Assembly (NCBI GenBank): GCA_025360865.1
Contig: JANYBG010000165.1
Location: 1-55,683, forward strand
Direction of reading: 5' to 3'
From: Pseudomonadota bacterium
GTDB lineage: Bacteria > Pseudomonadota > Gammaproteobacteria > Steroidobacterales > Steroidobacteraceae
Length of the DNA stretch: 55,683 bases
Of the stretch, positions 17,096 through 27,246 are shown piece after piece. The notes beneath the pieces were generated by a model. The model searched no databases and was not told where the DNA came from. It saw nothing but the letters and a program-made list of their open reading frames with translations. Numbering within the stretch: the stretch's first letter is position 1; every line of letters begins with the position of its first letter. A program made the position numbers and the translations under genes.

Positions 17096-18169
17096 CTAAG
17101 GACCCGCGGCCTCGTGCCGCGCGAGCGCCCAGCGCACGTGCTCACGCACCAGTTCCGAACCATCCTCTGACCGCGCCCTGAGCGCGCTCATCACCGCCGC
17201 CGTGCGCGGCGCGTTGCCCAGCGCGACGGCGATGTTGCGCGACCAGCGCTGGTAGCCGATCCGGTGGATGGCCGAGCCGCGCATGCGCTCCTGGAACTGG
17301 CCGGCCGTCCAGCCGAACAGCTCCGGGAGTGACGCGGCATCAAGACCGTGGCGCACCTTGAAGTCAGGATGGGCGGCGCTCTTCGCGAACTTGTTCCACG
17401 GGCACACCAGCTGGCAGTCATCGCAGCCGTAGATGCGGTTGCCGATCGCCGCCCGCAATTCCACGGGGATCGCGCTGTGATGCTCGATGGTGAGGTAGGA
17501 GATGCAGCGGCGCGCATCCAGGCGATAGGGCGCGACGATCGCCGCGGTCGGGCAGGCCGGGATGCAAGCCTGGCAGGTGCCGCAGTGCGCGCTCGCCGCC
17601 TCATCCACCGGCAGCGGCAGGTCGGTGAGGATCTCGCCGAGGAAGAACCAGGAGCCCGCATCGCTTGCGATGAGGTTGGTGTGCTTGCCGATCCACCCCA
17701 GGCCCGCATCGCGCGCGTGCGCGCGCTCGAGCACCGGTGCTGAGTCCACGCATACCCGGTAACCGAACGGACCGATGCGGGCGGCCAGCTGGGACGCCAA
17801 CCGCGCCAGCGACTGCCGCAGCACCTTGTGGTAGTCACGCCCCAGGGCGTAGCGCGAGACGTAAGCGAGGCCGGCGTCATCCAGCACCGCCCGGGCATCG
17901 GCGGATTCCCCGGGCCAATAGTCCATGCGCGCGCTTAACACCCGCACCGTCCCCGGGGCGAGCTCTTCCGGCCGCCCGCGCATGGTCCCGTGGGCTCGCA
18001 TGTAGCGCATCTCGCCGTGGAAGCCCGCATCGAGCCAGCTGATGAGGTGCCGCTGGTCCCGCGGGACCTGGATGTTGGCGACCCCCAGGGCCGCGAAGCC
18101 AAGCATGCGGGCCTGCGCGCGCAGTTCCTGCTTGAGCGCGGCGAGATCGGTGGCGGCGGGTGGTGTCAT
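17096..18169 (-). CDS. queG: Epoxyqueuosine reductase
   Basis: Cobalamin- and iron-sulfur-dependent reductase that makes queuosine from epoxyqueuosine in tRNA. 357 residues. The catalytic Asp is in VDSAP (Asp142). Two 4Fe-4S sites are seen: C196-x2-C199-x2-C202-x3-C206 (CGTCQACIPAC) and C249-x2-C252-x3-C256 (CDDCQLVC), with Cys222 a further ligand candidate. A HEAT-like region (WSRNIAVALGNA) ends the protein. Transcribed divergently from nnr across a 32-nt gap, and convergent with panC. Confidence 0.95.
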   Translation of the reverse strand: MTPPAATDLAALKQELRAQARMLGFAALGVANIQVPRDQRHLISWLDAGFHGEMRYMRAHGTMRGRPEELAPGTVRVLSARMDYWPGESADARAVLDDAGLAYVSRYALGRDYHKVLRQSLARLASQLAARIGPFGYRVCVDSAPVLERAHARDAGLGWIGKHTNLIASDAGSWFFLGEILTDLPLPVDEAASAHCGTCQACIPACPTAAIVAPYRLDARRCISYLTIEHHSAIPVELRAAIGNRIYGCDDCQLVCPWNKFAKSAAHPDFKVRHGLDAASLPELFGWTAGQFQERMRGSAIHRIGYQRWSRNIAVALGNAPRTAAVMSALRARSEDGSELVREHVRWALARHEAAGP

Positions 18170-18186
18170 GGCGGTCCCACGCCCGG

Positions 18187-18196
18187 CAGTATACTG
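18187..18196. promoter_or_regulatory. Symmetric -10 element between queG and nnr
   Basis: CAGTATACTG is a perfect 10-bp palindrome that presents a TATACT -10 hexamer on both strands (18190-18195 plus; 18193 to 18188 minus). Rightward transcription would start at about 18202, the nnr ATG itself; leftward transcription would start about 12 nt before the queG ATG. No good -35 is visible on either side. Confidence 0.4.
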
Positions 18197-18201
18197 ACCC
18201 C

Positions 18202-19686
18202 ATGCCGCTGCCCGTCGCCCTGTACTCCACCGCCCAGGTGCGTGAGCTGGATGCCCACGCGATCGAGTCGATGGGGGTCTCCGGCTACACCCTGATGAAG
18301 CGGGCCGGCGAGGCGGCGCTGCGCTACCTGCGCACGCGCTGGCCGATGTCGCACCGCATCGTCATCGTCTGCGGCGGCGGCAACAATGGCGGCGACGGCT
18401 ACGTGCTCGCGCGCTTCGCCCAGGCCGCGGGACTGACCGTCACGGTCTTAAGCGCGAGCTCCCCTGAGAAGCTAAAAGGCGATGCGCGTACCGCGTACAG
18501 CGACTACAGGGACAGCGGCGCCACGGTGCACCCCTTCGACGTGGGACTGCTGAGCTCAGGCGATGTGATCATCGATGCGCTGGTGGGCACCGGGCTGCGT
18601 GGCCCCTTGCGCCCCGAGCAGGTCTCGGTCATCCGCGCGATCAACCACAGCGGCAGGCCCGTCTTCGCGCTGGACGTGCCCTCCGGGCTGGACGGCGATT
18701 CCGGCACGGTGCTGGGCGAGGAGGCGATCCGCGCCGAGGCCACCGTCACCTTCATCGGACTTAAGACCGGTCTGCTGGTCGGCGACGGGCCCGAGTTCGC
18801 CGGCACCGTGTTCTGCGACGACCTCGAGGTCTCCCCGCCGCCTTCCGCGCAGCCGGTCCCGCGGCTCACGCGCATCCTCGATGCGGAGATCCACGAGGCG
18901 CTGCCCCGGCGGCCGCGTTCCTCCAACAAGGGCGACTTCGGGCGCGTGCTCATCGTCGGTGGCGGCCCCGGCATGCCGGGGGCCGCGCGCCTGGCGGGCG
19001 AGGCGTGCCTGCGGGTCGGGGCGGGACTGACCACCGTCGCCGTCGCCCCCGAGAACGTCGCGGCGATCGCCAGCGGGCGGCCCGAGCTGATCTGCGTGGG
19101 ATTCACCGAGATCGCAGGCTTGCGCGAGGCCATGGGACGGGCGGACCTCATCGCCGTGGGCCCGGGTCTTGGGCGCAGCGCCTGGGCGGTGCAGGCGCTC
19201 GCGGCCGTGCTCGACAGTGGCAAGCCGACGGTGGTGGACGACGATGCGCTGAACCTGCTGGCCGAGCAGGGCGCGGTGCCGCCACGCGAGGACTGGATCC
19301 TGACGCCACATCCGGGTGAGGCCGGGCGCCTACTCGGGGTCAGCGCGCAGCAGGTCCAGCAAGACCGGCTCGCCGCGCTCGACAAGCTGGTCGAGCGCTT
19401 CCACGGCACCGTGGTGCTCAAGGGCGCCGGCACGCTGGTGGGCGCGCGCGGCCGCACGCCAGGGGTGTGCGAGCGCGGCAACCCCGGCATGGCGACCGCT
19501 GGCACCGGCGACGTGCTCACGGGTGCGATCGCCGGTATCCTCGCCCAGTGCCACGATCCGTGGCGGGCCGCGCGCGTCGGGGTACTCGTGCATGCCATGG
19601 CCGGTGATGCCGCCGCGCGCGGCGGTGAGCGCGGCGTGCTGGCGAGCGACCTCACGCGCGAACTGCACGTCTGCGTCAACCTGTAG
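18202..19686 (+). CDS. nnr: Bifunctional NAD(P)HX epimerase/dehydratase
   Basis: Repairs hydrated NAD(P)H: the N-terminal YjeF_N domain (about 1-210; VCGGGNNGGDGYVLAR, DALVGTGLRGPL, ALDVPSGLDGDSG) epimerises R-NADHX and the C-terminal ADP-dependent dehydratase domain (about 220-490; NKGDFGRVLIVGG, VGPGLG, LTPHPGEAGRLLG, GMATAGTGDVLTG) dehydrates S-NADHX. 494 residues from the ATG at 18202, which I prefer over upstream GTG codons that overlap queG. tsaE follows 3 nt later, as in E. coli. Confidence 0.95.
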   Translation: MPLPVALYSTAQVRELDAHAIESMGVSGYTLMKRAGEAALRYLRTRWPMSHRIVIVCGGGNNGGDGYVLARFAQAAGLTVTVLSASSPEKLKGDARTAYSDYRDSGATVHPFDVGLLSSGDVIIDALVGTGLRGPLRPEQVSVIRAINHSGRPVFALDVPSGLDGDSGTVLGEEAIRAEATVTFIGLKTGLLVGDGPEFAGTVFCDDLEVSPPPSAQPVPRLTRILDAEIHEALPRRPRSSNKGDFGRVLIVGGGPGMPGAARLAGEACLRVGAGLTTVAVAPENVAAIASGRPELICVGFTEIAGLREAMGRADLIAVGPGLGRSAWAVQALAAVLDSGKPTVVDDDALNLLAEQGAVPPREDWILTPHPGEAGRLLGVSAQQVQQDRLAALDKLVERFHGTVVLKGAGTLVGARGRTPGVCERGNPGMATAGTGDVLTGAIAGILAQCHDPWRAARVGVLVHAMAGDAAARGGERGVLASDLTRELHVCVNL

Positions 19687-19689
19687 CCC

Positions 19690-20154
19690 ATGCGCCACTT
19701 CGCACGCACCGCGGCTGACACCGCGGAACTCGGCGCCGCGCTGGCCCGCGCCCAGCCGCCCGGATCCGCGTTCACCGTCGTTTACCTCGAGGGCGAGCTG
19801 GGAGCCGGCAAGACCACACTCGCGCGCGGTTATCTCGAGGCCCGCGGTGTCACCGCCGCGGTGAGAAGCCCCACCTATACGCTCCTCGAGCAGTATCCGG
19901 TGGAGGGCTCCACGGTCCTGCACGCTGACCTCTACCGGCTGCGGGATCCGGAGGAACTTGAGACTCTGGGGATGCGTGACTACGCGCAGGACGGGTATGT
20001 GTGGCTGGTCGAGTGGCCCGAGCGCGCCGCGGGGCGCCTGCCGGCGGCCGATCTCACCCTGGCGCTCATCATCAGGGACGCGGGCCATGCGATCGCGCTG
20101 GCCGCGCATTCGAGCCTCGGCGAGGCGTGGCTCGCGCGGCTGGCGGTGCCCTAG
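19690..20154 (+). CDS. tsaE: tRNA t6A biosynthesis ATPase
   Basis: Energises the TsaBDE complex that makes N6-threonylcarbamoyladenosine at position 37 of ANN-decoding tRNAs. 154 residues, a typical length. Walker A GELGAGKTT is at 35-43, followed by the family segments VRSPTYTLLEQY, HADLYRL and the Walker B-like WLVEWPE. It starts 3 nt after nnr and precedes amiC, the conserved gammaproteobacterial order. Confidence 0.96.
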   Translation: MRHFARTAADTAELGAALARAQPPGSAFTVVYLEGELGAGKTTLARGYLEARGVTAAVRSPTYTLLEQYPVEGSTVLHADLYRLRDPEELETLGMRDYAQDGYVWLVEWPERAAGRLPAADLTLALIIRDAGHAIALAAHSSLGEAWLARLAVP

Positions 20155-20188
20155 GACGCCATCCCTGGGGTGCGCCGCGGCGGCGGCC

Positions 20189-20217
20189 TTGAAAAATTTG
20201 TCATAAGCTCGTAGATT
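20189..20217 (+). promoter_or_regulatory. Promoter upstream of amiC
   Basis: -35 TTGAAA (20189-20194), 17-bp spacer, -10 TAGATT (20212-20217), start expected near 20224, 20 nt before the ATG. This gives the amiC-mutL-miaA run its own start inside the larger cluster. Confidence 0.6.
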
Positions 20218-20243
20218 GCGGCCAAGGAAGTGCTGCGAACTTG

Positions 20244-21473
20244 ATGATACGTAAGGTTTTTTGCTTCGGCTTCGCGGGGGCGTTGTTGGCCTGGGAGCTG
20301 TGCCGGCCGGCATTGGCCACTGAACTGCGCGGCCTGCGCCTTTCCTCGGGCGGCGATTCCGCCCAGCTCGCCCTGGCCTTGAGCGACAAGGCGCCGCAGA
20401 AACTCTTCACCCTTTCCCATCCCGACCGTGTCGTCATCGACCTGCGCAACACCCATCGCGCCAGCGGCCTGCGCGCGCCGGCGGGGACGGGCGCGGTGAG
20501 CGCGGTGCGCTTCGGCGGCCAGCCCGGCGGCACGCTGCGGATCGTGCTGGAACTCAAGGCGCCGCTCGCCCCCCGGAGCACATGGTCAGGGCGGCAACTG
20601 CTGGTGAACCTGGGAACCCCGGCCGGCGGCGGGGCGGGCACGGCGCCGACCGTGGCGCGCGCGGATGCGGCGCCTCAGACCATCGCCCCCGCGCATGCCC
20701 CGAGTGAGGGCGGGCGTGATGTCATCATCGCGGTGGATGCCGGCCACGGCGGCCAGGATCCGGGCGCGATCGGTCCGGGCGGGACGCGTGAGAAGGACGT
20801 GACGCTTGCGATCGCGCGGGCGCTCGCCGAGCGCATCAACGCCGAGCCTGGCATGCGCGCGGTGCTCACGCGCGACAGGGACGAGTTCCTCGAGCTGCGC
20901 GACCGCATCCACCGCGCGCGCGTCGCGCGCGCGGACATGTTCGTGTCCGTGCACGCCGACTCGATCGCTGACCACAGCGTCTCGGGCGCCTCGGTCTACG
21001 TGCTGTCCGTGCATGGCGCCTCGAACGAGGCGGCGCGCTGGCTGGCCGAGCGTGAGAACGCGGCGGATCTCATGGGCGGCGTGCGTCTGGATGACAAGGG
21101 GTCCCTGGCCCCGGTGCTGCTGGATGCCACCCAGTCGGAGATCATCGGCGTGAGCGCGAGCGCCGCGGAACGGGTGGTCGGCGCGCTCGAGAGTGTGGGC
21201 GAGGTGCGCAAGGCGCAGGTCCAGCACGCCGGCTTCGTGGTCCTCAAATCCCTCGACATCCCGAGCATGCTGGTCGAGACCGCCTACATCTCGAACCCCA
21301 CCGAGGAGCGGCGCCTGCGCTCCGCTAGCCAGCAGACGCGCCTGGCCGATGCCATCGCCACCGGCGTGCGCGGCTACTTCACGCAGAACCCGCCCGATGG
21401 CACGCGCCTCAAGCGGGAACGGCGCGAGACCCTCGCCAATGCGGCCGAGGAATCCGCCTCCGGCACCCGCTGA
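20244..21473 (+). CDS. amiC: Periplasmic N-acetylmuramoyl-L-alanine amidase
   Basis: Zinc amidase cleaving the amide between muramic acid and the stem peptide during cell separation. 409 residues from the ATG at 20244. A signal peptide (about 1-28) is followed by an AMIN domain (about 30-125) that targets septal peptidoglycan or pole structures, a low-complexity linker, and an Amidase_3 domain (about 155-390). Zinc ligands are His168 (DAGHGG), Glu183 (EKDVTL) and His237 (SVHADS). There is no LysM repeat, so the layout is closer to AmiC than to AmiB, although the position before mutL corresponds to amiB in E. coli. Confidence 0.93.
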   Translation: MIRKVFCFGFAGALLAWELCRPALATELRGLRLSSGGDSAQLALALSDKAPQKLFTLSHPDRVVIDLRNTHRASGLRAPAGTGAVSAVRFGGQPGGTLRIVLELKAPLAPRSTWSGRQLLVNLGTPAGGGAGTAPTVARADAAPQTIAPAHAPSEGGRDVIIAVDAGHGGQDPGAIGPGGTREKDVTLAIARALAERINAEPGMRAVLTRDRDEFLELRDRIHRARVARADMFVSVHADSIADHSVSGASVYVLSVHGASNEAARWLAERENAADLMGGVRLDDKGSLAPVLLDATQSEIIGVSASAAERVVGALESVGEVRKAQVQHAGFVVLKSLDIPSMLVETAYISNPTEERRLRSASQQTRLADAIATGVRGYFTQNPPDGTRLKRERRETLANAAEESASGTR

Positions 21474-21527
21474 TCCCCCCCCGCGCGCGCCCGGTCCGGC
21501 GCGCCGCTGTGTAAACTCCCGCGCAGC

Positions 21528-23312
21528 ATGACCATCCGCGTACTTTCCGGCGAGCTTGTCGACCAGATCGCCGCCGGTGAAGTGATCGAGCGTCCCGCCT
21601 CGGTCGTGAAGGAGGTTCTCGAGAACGCGCTCGATTCCGGCGCGACCCGCATCGAGATCGACATTGAGCACGGCGGGGTGGGGCTCATTCGCGTCCGCGA
21701 CGACGGCACGGGCATGACGGCCGAGGAGTTGCCGCTGGCGCTGCATCGCCACGCGACCAGCAAGATCGCCTCCCTTGAGGACCTGGAGTCGGTGACGACG
21801 CTGGGTTTTCGGGGCGAGGCGCTGCCCTCGATCGGTTCGGTGGCGCGCGTGCGCATCGTGTCGTGCGCGCGCGGCGCCGGCCCGGGGGCGCAGATCAGCT
21901 GCGACGGCGGCGCCCTGGGTGAGGTGCGCCCGGCGGCGCATCCGCCGGGAACCACGGTCGAGGTCCGGGATCTTTTCCACAACGTGCCCGCGCGGCGCAA
22001 GTTCGTGCGTAGCGAGGCGACCGAGCTTGCGCACATCGCACGCCTGGTCGAGCGCGTGGCGCTGTCGCGCTTCGACGTGCGCTTCCGGCTGCGGCACGCG
22101 AACCGGGTGCTGCTCGATACCCCGGCCATCGGGGAGTCCGGCGACGAGGCCGCGCGACTGGAAGCGGTGCTGGGACGGGATTTCCCGCCGAACGCGCTCA
22201 CCGTGCGCCATGCCGCGGGTCCGGTGATGTTGTCGGGGTGGGCGGGCCTGCCGACACGCTCGCGGGCCACCCCCGATCAGCAGTACTGGTTCGTCAATGG
22301 CCGGGGTGTGCGCGATCGCCTGCTGATGAACGCGGTCCGCGTCGCTTACCGCGACGTGCTCTACGGCGGGCGGCATGCCGCCTACGCGCTGTACCTGACA
22401 CTCGATCCGAAACTCGTGGACGTCAACGCGCATCCGCAGAAGCTCGAAGTGCGCTTCCGGGACAGCCGGCAGATCCATGAGTTCGTGTTCCGCGCCATCG
22501 AGCGGGTCCTCGCGGACACGAGACCCGAGGCGCTGGCGCCGGCGGCCGCGATGCTGCGTTCACTCGGGGAGGGCGGTGGCTCCGCGGCGCCCGCGCGCCT
22601 GTGGGCGCGGCAGTCGGATGCGGGCGCGCTGCCCCTGTACAGCCCTTCGCGCGATCCGTGGGCCATCGTCACCGCGGTGAACGAGGAAACCTTCGGCGCG
22701 GGCGAAGCCCCGGTGTTCCCGGCCGGCGGGCAGCCGCTGGGCACCGCGCTGGCGCAGCTGCACGGAGCGTACATCCTCGCGCAGAACAGCGATGGTCTGG
22801 TGCTGGTGGACATGCACGCCGCCCACGAACGGGTGCTGTACGAGAGGTTCAAGGCGGAGCGCGCGGGCGCCGGGATCCCATCCCAGCACCTGCTCGAGCC
22901 GCTCGTGGTCGAGGTGAAGGCGCACGAGCTCGCCTCGATCCTCGCGGACCGCGAGGAGTGGGAACGGGCCGGGTTCGAGGTGGACGCCCTGGGTCCCACC
23001 CGGCTTGCGCTGCGCCGGGTGCCCGCGGTGCTGAACCCCCGCGAGATCACCTCCGTGGTGGCCGCGCTCATCAGCGATCTCACGCTCGATGCCCAGACCC
23101 ATCACCTGGAAGGCGCGGCGGACAAGTTCCTGGGCACGCTCGCGTGTCGCAGCGCGATCCACGCCAACCGGCGGCTCACGCTGCCGGAGATGGAGGCGCT
23201 GTTGCGCCAGATGGAGGGGACCGAGCGGGCCAACCAGTGCAACCACGGCCGCCCGACCTGGACGCGCCTCTCGCTGCGGCAGCTCGACCAGCTGTTCCTG
23301 CGGGGGCGCTGA
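21528..23312 (+). CDS. mutL: DNA mismatch repair protein MutL with endonuclease motifs
   Basis: 594 residues. The GHKL ATPase half shows ENALDSGATRIEID, DDGTGM and GFRGEALPSIG. The C-terminal half carries the nicking-endonuclease signature DMHAAHERVLYE (Asp428-Glu439), together with ACR (539-541), CNHGRP (571-576) and FLR (590-592). E. coli MutL lacks this set and depends on MutH; MutL proteins having it cut the nascent strand themselves. The expected partner system is therefore MutH-independent repair. Its stop overlaps the miaA start by one base. Confidence 0.96.
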   Translation: MTIRVLSGELVDQIAAGEVIERPASVVKEVLENALDSGATRIEIDIEHGGVGLIRVRDDGTGMTAEELPLALHRHATSKIASLEDLESVTTLGFRGEALPSIGSVARVRIVSCARGAGPGAQISCDGGALGEVRPAAHPPGTTVEVRDLFHNVPARRKFVRSEATELAHIARLVERVALSRFDVRFRLRHANRVLLDTPAIGESGDEAARLEAVLGRDFPPNALTVRHAAGPVMLSGWAGLPTRSRATPDQQYWFVNGRGVRDRLLMNAVRVAYRDVLYGGRHAAYALYLTLDPKLVDVNAHPQKLEVRFRDSRQIHEFVFRAIERVLADTRPEALAPAAAMLRSLGEGGGSAAPARLWARQSDAGALPLYSPSRDPWAIVTAVNEETFGAGEAPVFPAGGQPLGTALAQLHGAYILAQNSDGLVLVDMHAAHERVLYERFKAERAGAGIPSQHLLEPLVVEVKAHELASILADREEWERAGFEVDALGPTRLALRRVPAVLNPREITSVVAALISDLTLDAQTHHLEGAADKFLGTLACRSAIHANRRLTLPEMEALLRQMEGTERANQCNHGRPTWTRLSLRQLDQLFLRGR

Positions 23313-24277
23313 TGGCGCCGGCCCGCGGGAACACCGGCCCGGCGGGGTCGCCGGTCTTCATCCTCACAGGTCCCACCGGGGCCGGGAAGACCGACTGGGC
23401 GGTGGCACTGGCTGGCGTGGCGCCAGTGGAGATCGTCAGCGTCGATTCGGCGCAGGTGTATCGGGGGCTGGATATCGGAACGGCCAAGCCCGACCGTGAC
23501 TTGCGCGCGCGCGTGCCCCACCACCTGGTTGATATCTGCGATCCGGCCGAGCGCTACTCGGCGGGCCGCTTCGTCACCGATGCGATGCGCGCGATCGAGG
23601 CGATCGAGGCGCGGGGCCGCGTACCCCTGCTGGTGGGCGGGACGATGCTCTATCTACGCGCGCTGCTGCGCGGGCTCGCGGAACTGCCGCAGGCCTCGGG
23701 AGAGTTGCGCGCCCGGCTGGACGAGCGCGCGGCGCGGGAGGGCTGGCCCGCCCTGCACGCCGAGCTGGCCCGGCTGGATCCCCAGGCCGCCGCCCGCATC
23801 GCCCCCGCTGACGGCCAGCGTATCCAGCGGGCGCTGGAAGTGTCCTACACCGCTGGCAGGCCGATCTCACAGCTGCAGCGCGCCACGCGAAGCCTCCTTA
23901 ACGGTCGGGTCGTGAGTCACTGGATGCTGGCCCCGCCTGATCGCGCCGCGCTGAACCAACGGCTGGAGGCGCGCTTCGAAGCCATGATGGCGGCGGGGTT
24001 TCTCGGTGAGGTGAGAGGACTGCGCGACCGCGGCGATCTCACCCCCGCGCTGCCGTCAATGCGCGCGGTAGGCTACCGCCAGCTGTGGTCGCACCTGAGT
24101 GGCGAGGTAAGCCTCACCGAGGCGAAAACCCGGGCGCTCAGCGCCACCCGGCAGCTGGCCAAGCGGCAAATGACTTGGATGCGCAGCGAACCGGAGGGTG
24201 TCTGGCTCGATCCGCGAGGCGGTCCAGTGTCGTGGATCAAAGACATACGGTCGCGGCTGGGCGCGCTTGGGCGCTGA
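23312..24277 (+). CDS. miaA: tRNA dimethylallyltransferase
   Basis: Adds the isopentenyl group to A37 of tRNAs reading UNN codons. 321 residues starting at the ATG in TGATG, overlapping the mutL stop. The P-loop LTGPTGAGKTDWA, VDSAQVYRGLDIGTAKP, HHLVDICDPAERYSAGRF, LLVGGTMLYLRALLRGL and MRAVGYRQLW are diagnostic. The terminal region RQLAKRQMTWMR matches the family. It precedes hfq, as in E. coli. Confidence 0.96.
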   Translation: MAPARGNTGPAGSPVFILTGPTGAGKTDWAVALAGVAPVEIVSVDSAQVYRGLDIGTAKPDRDLRARVPHHLVDICDPAERYSAGRFVTDAMRAIEAIEARGRVPLLVGGTMLYLRALLRGLAELPQASGELRARLDERAAREGWPALHAELARLDPQAAARIAPADGQRIQRALEVSYTAGRPISQLQRATRSLLNGRVVSHWMLAPPDRAALNQRLEARFEAMMAAGFLGEVRGLRDRGDLTPALPSMRAVGYRQLWSHLSGEVSLTEAKTRALSATRQLAKRQMTWMRSEPEGVWLDPRGGPVSWIKDIRSRLGALGR

Positions 24278-24297
24278 CGGAAGGCGCATGTTAATAT
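24267..24297 (+). promoter_or_regulatory. Possible hfq promoter
   Basis: TTGGGC (24267-24272) and TTAATA/TAATAT (24291-24297) with an 18-19-bp spacer, inside the miaA end and the miaA-hfq gap. In E. coli, hfq also has promoters within miaA. The match is moderate. Confidence 0.35.
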
Positions 24298-24307
24298 CGT
24301 CCGCGTC

Positions 24308-24343
24308 GCTGCCTTGGGCAGCTATCGTCAGGCAGATTTTTTT
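24308..24343 (+). promoter_or_regulatory. Attenuator-like hairpins in hfq leader
   Basis: GCTGCC (24308-24313) can pair with GGCAGC (24317-24322), or its CTGCC can pair instead with the second GGCAG (24331-24335), which is followed by A and seven T (24337-24343). The two pairings are exclusive and the second resembles a weak intrinsic terminator. The U-rich tract could also be an Hfq site for autoregulation. Confidence 0.35.
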
Positions 24344-24426
24344 GGCTGAGCGCGGGAACACGGATGGTTCCGCTGCGCTCCCATGGGTCCTGCCGCACAA
24401 CTCGAGCGAAGAATAAGGAGAACATG

Positions 24427-24690
24427 ATGGCCAAAGGCCAGTCCCTGCAAGACCCGTTTCTGAACGCCCTGCGCAAGGAACGAGTGCCGGTCTCCATCTA
24501 CCTCGTCAACGGCATCAAGCTGCAGGGTCAGATCGATTCCTTTGACCAGTTCGTGGTGCTCCTGAAGAACAGCGTCAGCCAGATGGTCTACAAACACGCC
24601 ATCTCCACGGTCGTGCCGGCGCGCAACGTGCGCCTGTCGAGCGAAGAGGGTGGGGAAGCGACCACCGAACCGGTGACGCCCGCTGAATAG
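24427..24690 (+). CDS. hfq: RNA chaperone Hfq
   Basis: Sm-like hexameric RNA chaperone that pairs small RNAs with mRNAs. 87 residues. The second of two ATG codons (24427) is preferred, since AAGGAG at 24415-24420 is 6 nt away. Sequence [18 protein letters not shown], Sm1 [18 protein letters not shown] and Sm2 KHAISTVVP are almost canonical. The short acidic C-terminal tail ([15 protein letters not shown]) is shorter than that of E. coli Hfq. Confidence 0.98.
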   Translation: MAKGQSLQDPFLNALRKERVPVSIYLVNGIKLQGQIDSFDQFVVLLKNSVSQMVYKHAISTVVPARNVRLSSEEGGEATTEPVTPAE

Positions 24691-24715
24691 ATGCGTCCCC
24701 GCGCGGAAGGCCTGA

Positions 24716-26062
<1,347 letters not shown>

Positions 26063-26094
26063 CGCGGCCCGAGCGCGTTTTTCCAAGATCCTTT

Positions 26095-27246
26095 ATGGCC
26101 TGGAATCAACCAAGTGGCGGCAAGAACGAGAACCCGTGGGGACGCCGCCCGGGCCAGGGGGGCTCGGACCTGGATGAGCGCCTGAAGAGCTGGCAGCGCA
26201 AGCTCGAGTCGCTGTTCCGTGGCGGTGGCGGTGGCGGTGGCGGTGGCGGTACCGAGGGCGGGGCCTCGGCGGGCTCGACGGTGCCCGCGGTTGTCATTGG
26301 CGTCCTGCTCATGTTCTGGCTCCTCAGTGGCACCTACCAGGTCGGCCAGGCGGAACGCGGCGTGGTGCAGCGCTTCGGCGCGCTCACCAGCGTGCAAACC
26401 GGCGGCCTGCACTGGCATCTGCCCTGGCCGATCGAGACGGTCACCAAGGTGAACGTTGGCAACAACAACTCCAACGACTTCAAGTCCCGCGTGCTGACCT
26501 CGGATGTGAACCTGGTCGACGTGCAGTTCGCGGTGCAGTACCAGTACACCGATCCGGTGAAGAAGCTTTTCCAGGTGTACGAGCCCGAGCAGACCCTGAG
26601 TGAAGTGAGCGAGAGCGCGATCCGCGAGATCATCGGCCGCAGCACCCTGGACGAGGTGCTGGTCGGCACGACGCGCCCCAAGATCACGAGCCGCACCAAG
26701 GAGCTGATCCAGAAGACACTCGACGCCTACAACAGCGGCATCACCGTCTCCACCGTCAACCTCGAGGACGTGACGGTGCCAGAGGCGGTCATTCCCTCGC
26801 GCAGCGATGCGAACAAGGCCCAGGCGGACAAGGAGCGCTACATCCTCGAGTCCGAGGCCTACGCCAACGGGATCCTGCCCGTGGCGCAGGGCACGGCCGC
26901 GCGCACGCAGCAGGACGCGCAGGCCTACAAGGCCCAGGTGGTCGCCATCGCCACCGGACAGGCCGCGCGCTTCACTCAGCTCGAGACCGCCTATGCGCAG
27001 GCCCCCGAGGTCACGCGGCGACGCATGTACATGGAGACCGTGGAGAACGTGCTCGGGCGCGCCCACAAGGTCATCATCGACGGCAAGGCCGGCGGCAACA
27101 TGCTGTACCTGCCGATCGATAAGCTGCTGGAGAAGAGCAACGCCCAGCAGACTGAGCCGCAGGCGGCCACCGAGCCCGCGGTGAGCGGGGCGCCGAAGGA
27201 TCAGGAACAGGTCACGGTCGAGGCTCGCGGGCGGGCCGAGCGGTGA
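26095..27246 (+). CDS. hflK: FtsH modulator HflK
   Basis: Inner-membrane SPFH/prohibitin-family protein that with HflC surrounds and restrains the FtsH protease. 383 residues from the ATG at 26095 (MAWNQPSGGKNENPWGRRPG, typical). A ten-glycine tract encoded by a (GGCGGT)5 array is at about residues 43-52, the transmembrane helix at about 62-82, then the SPFH domain (VGQAERGVVQRFG .. SDVNLVDVQFAVQY) and a coiled coil. The hflC ATG overlaps its stop by one base. Confidence 0.96.
   Translation: MAWNQPSGGKNENPWGRRPGQGGSDLDERLKSWQRKLESLFRGGGGGGGGGGTEGGASAGSTVPAVVIGVLLMFWLLSGTYQVGQAERGVVQRFGALTSVQTGGLHWHLPWPIETVTKVNVGNNNSNDFKSRVLTSDVNLVDVQFAVQYQYTDPVKKLFQVYEPEQTLSEVSESAIREIIGRSTLDEVLVGTTRPKITSRTKELIQKTLDAYNSGITVSTVNLEDVTVPEAVIPSRSDANKAQADKERYILESEAYANGILPVAQGTAARTQQDAQAYKAQVVAIATGQAARFTQLETAYAQAPEVTRRRMYMETVENVLGRAHKVIIDGKAGGNMLYLPIDKLLEKSNAQQTEPQAATEPAVSGAPKDQEQVTVEARGRAER
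26221..26250 (+). repeat. (GGCGGT)5 hexanucleotide array inside hflK
   Basis: Five perfect tandem GGCGGT units in frame, encoding ten glycines. Such arrays can change length by slippage in units of two residues without breaking the frame. Confidence 0.95.

Noticed and set aside
20586-22478. Minus-strand open frame of about 630 codons
   Set aside because: Fully antisense to amiC and mutL, which have clear motifs; composition is typical of a shadow frame.
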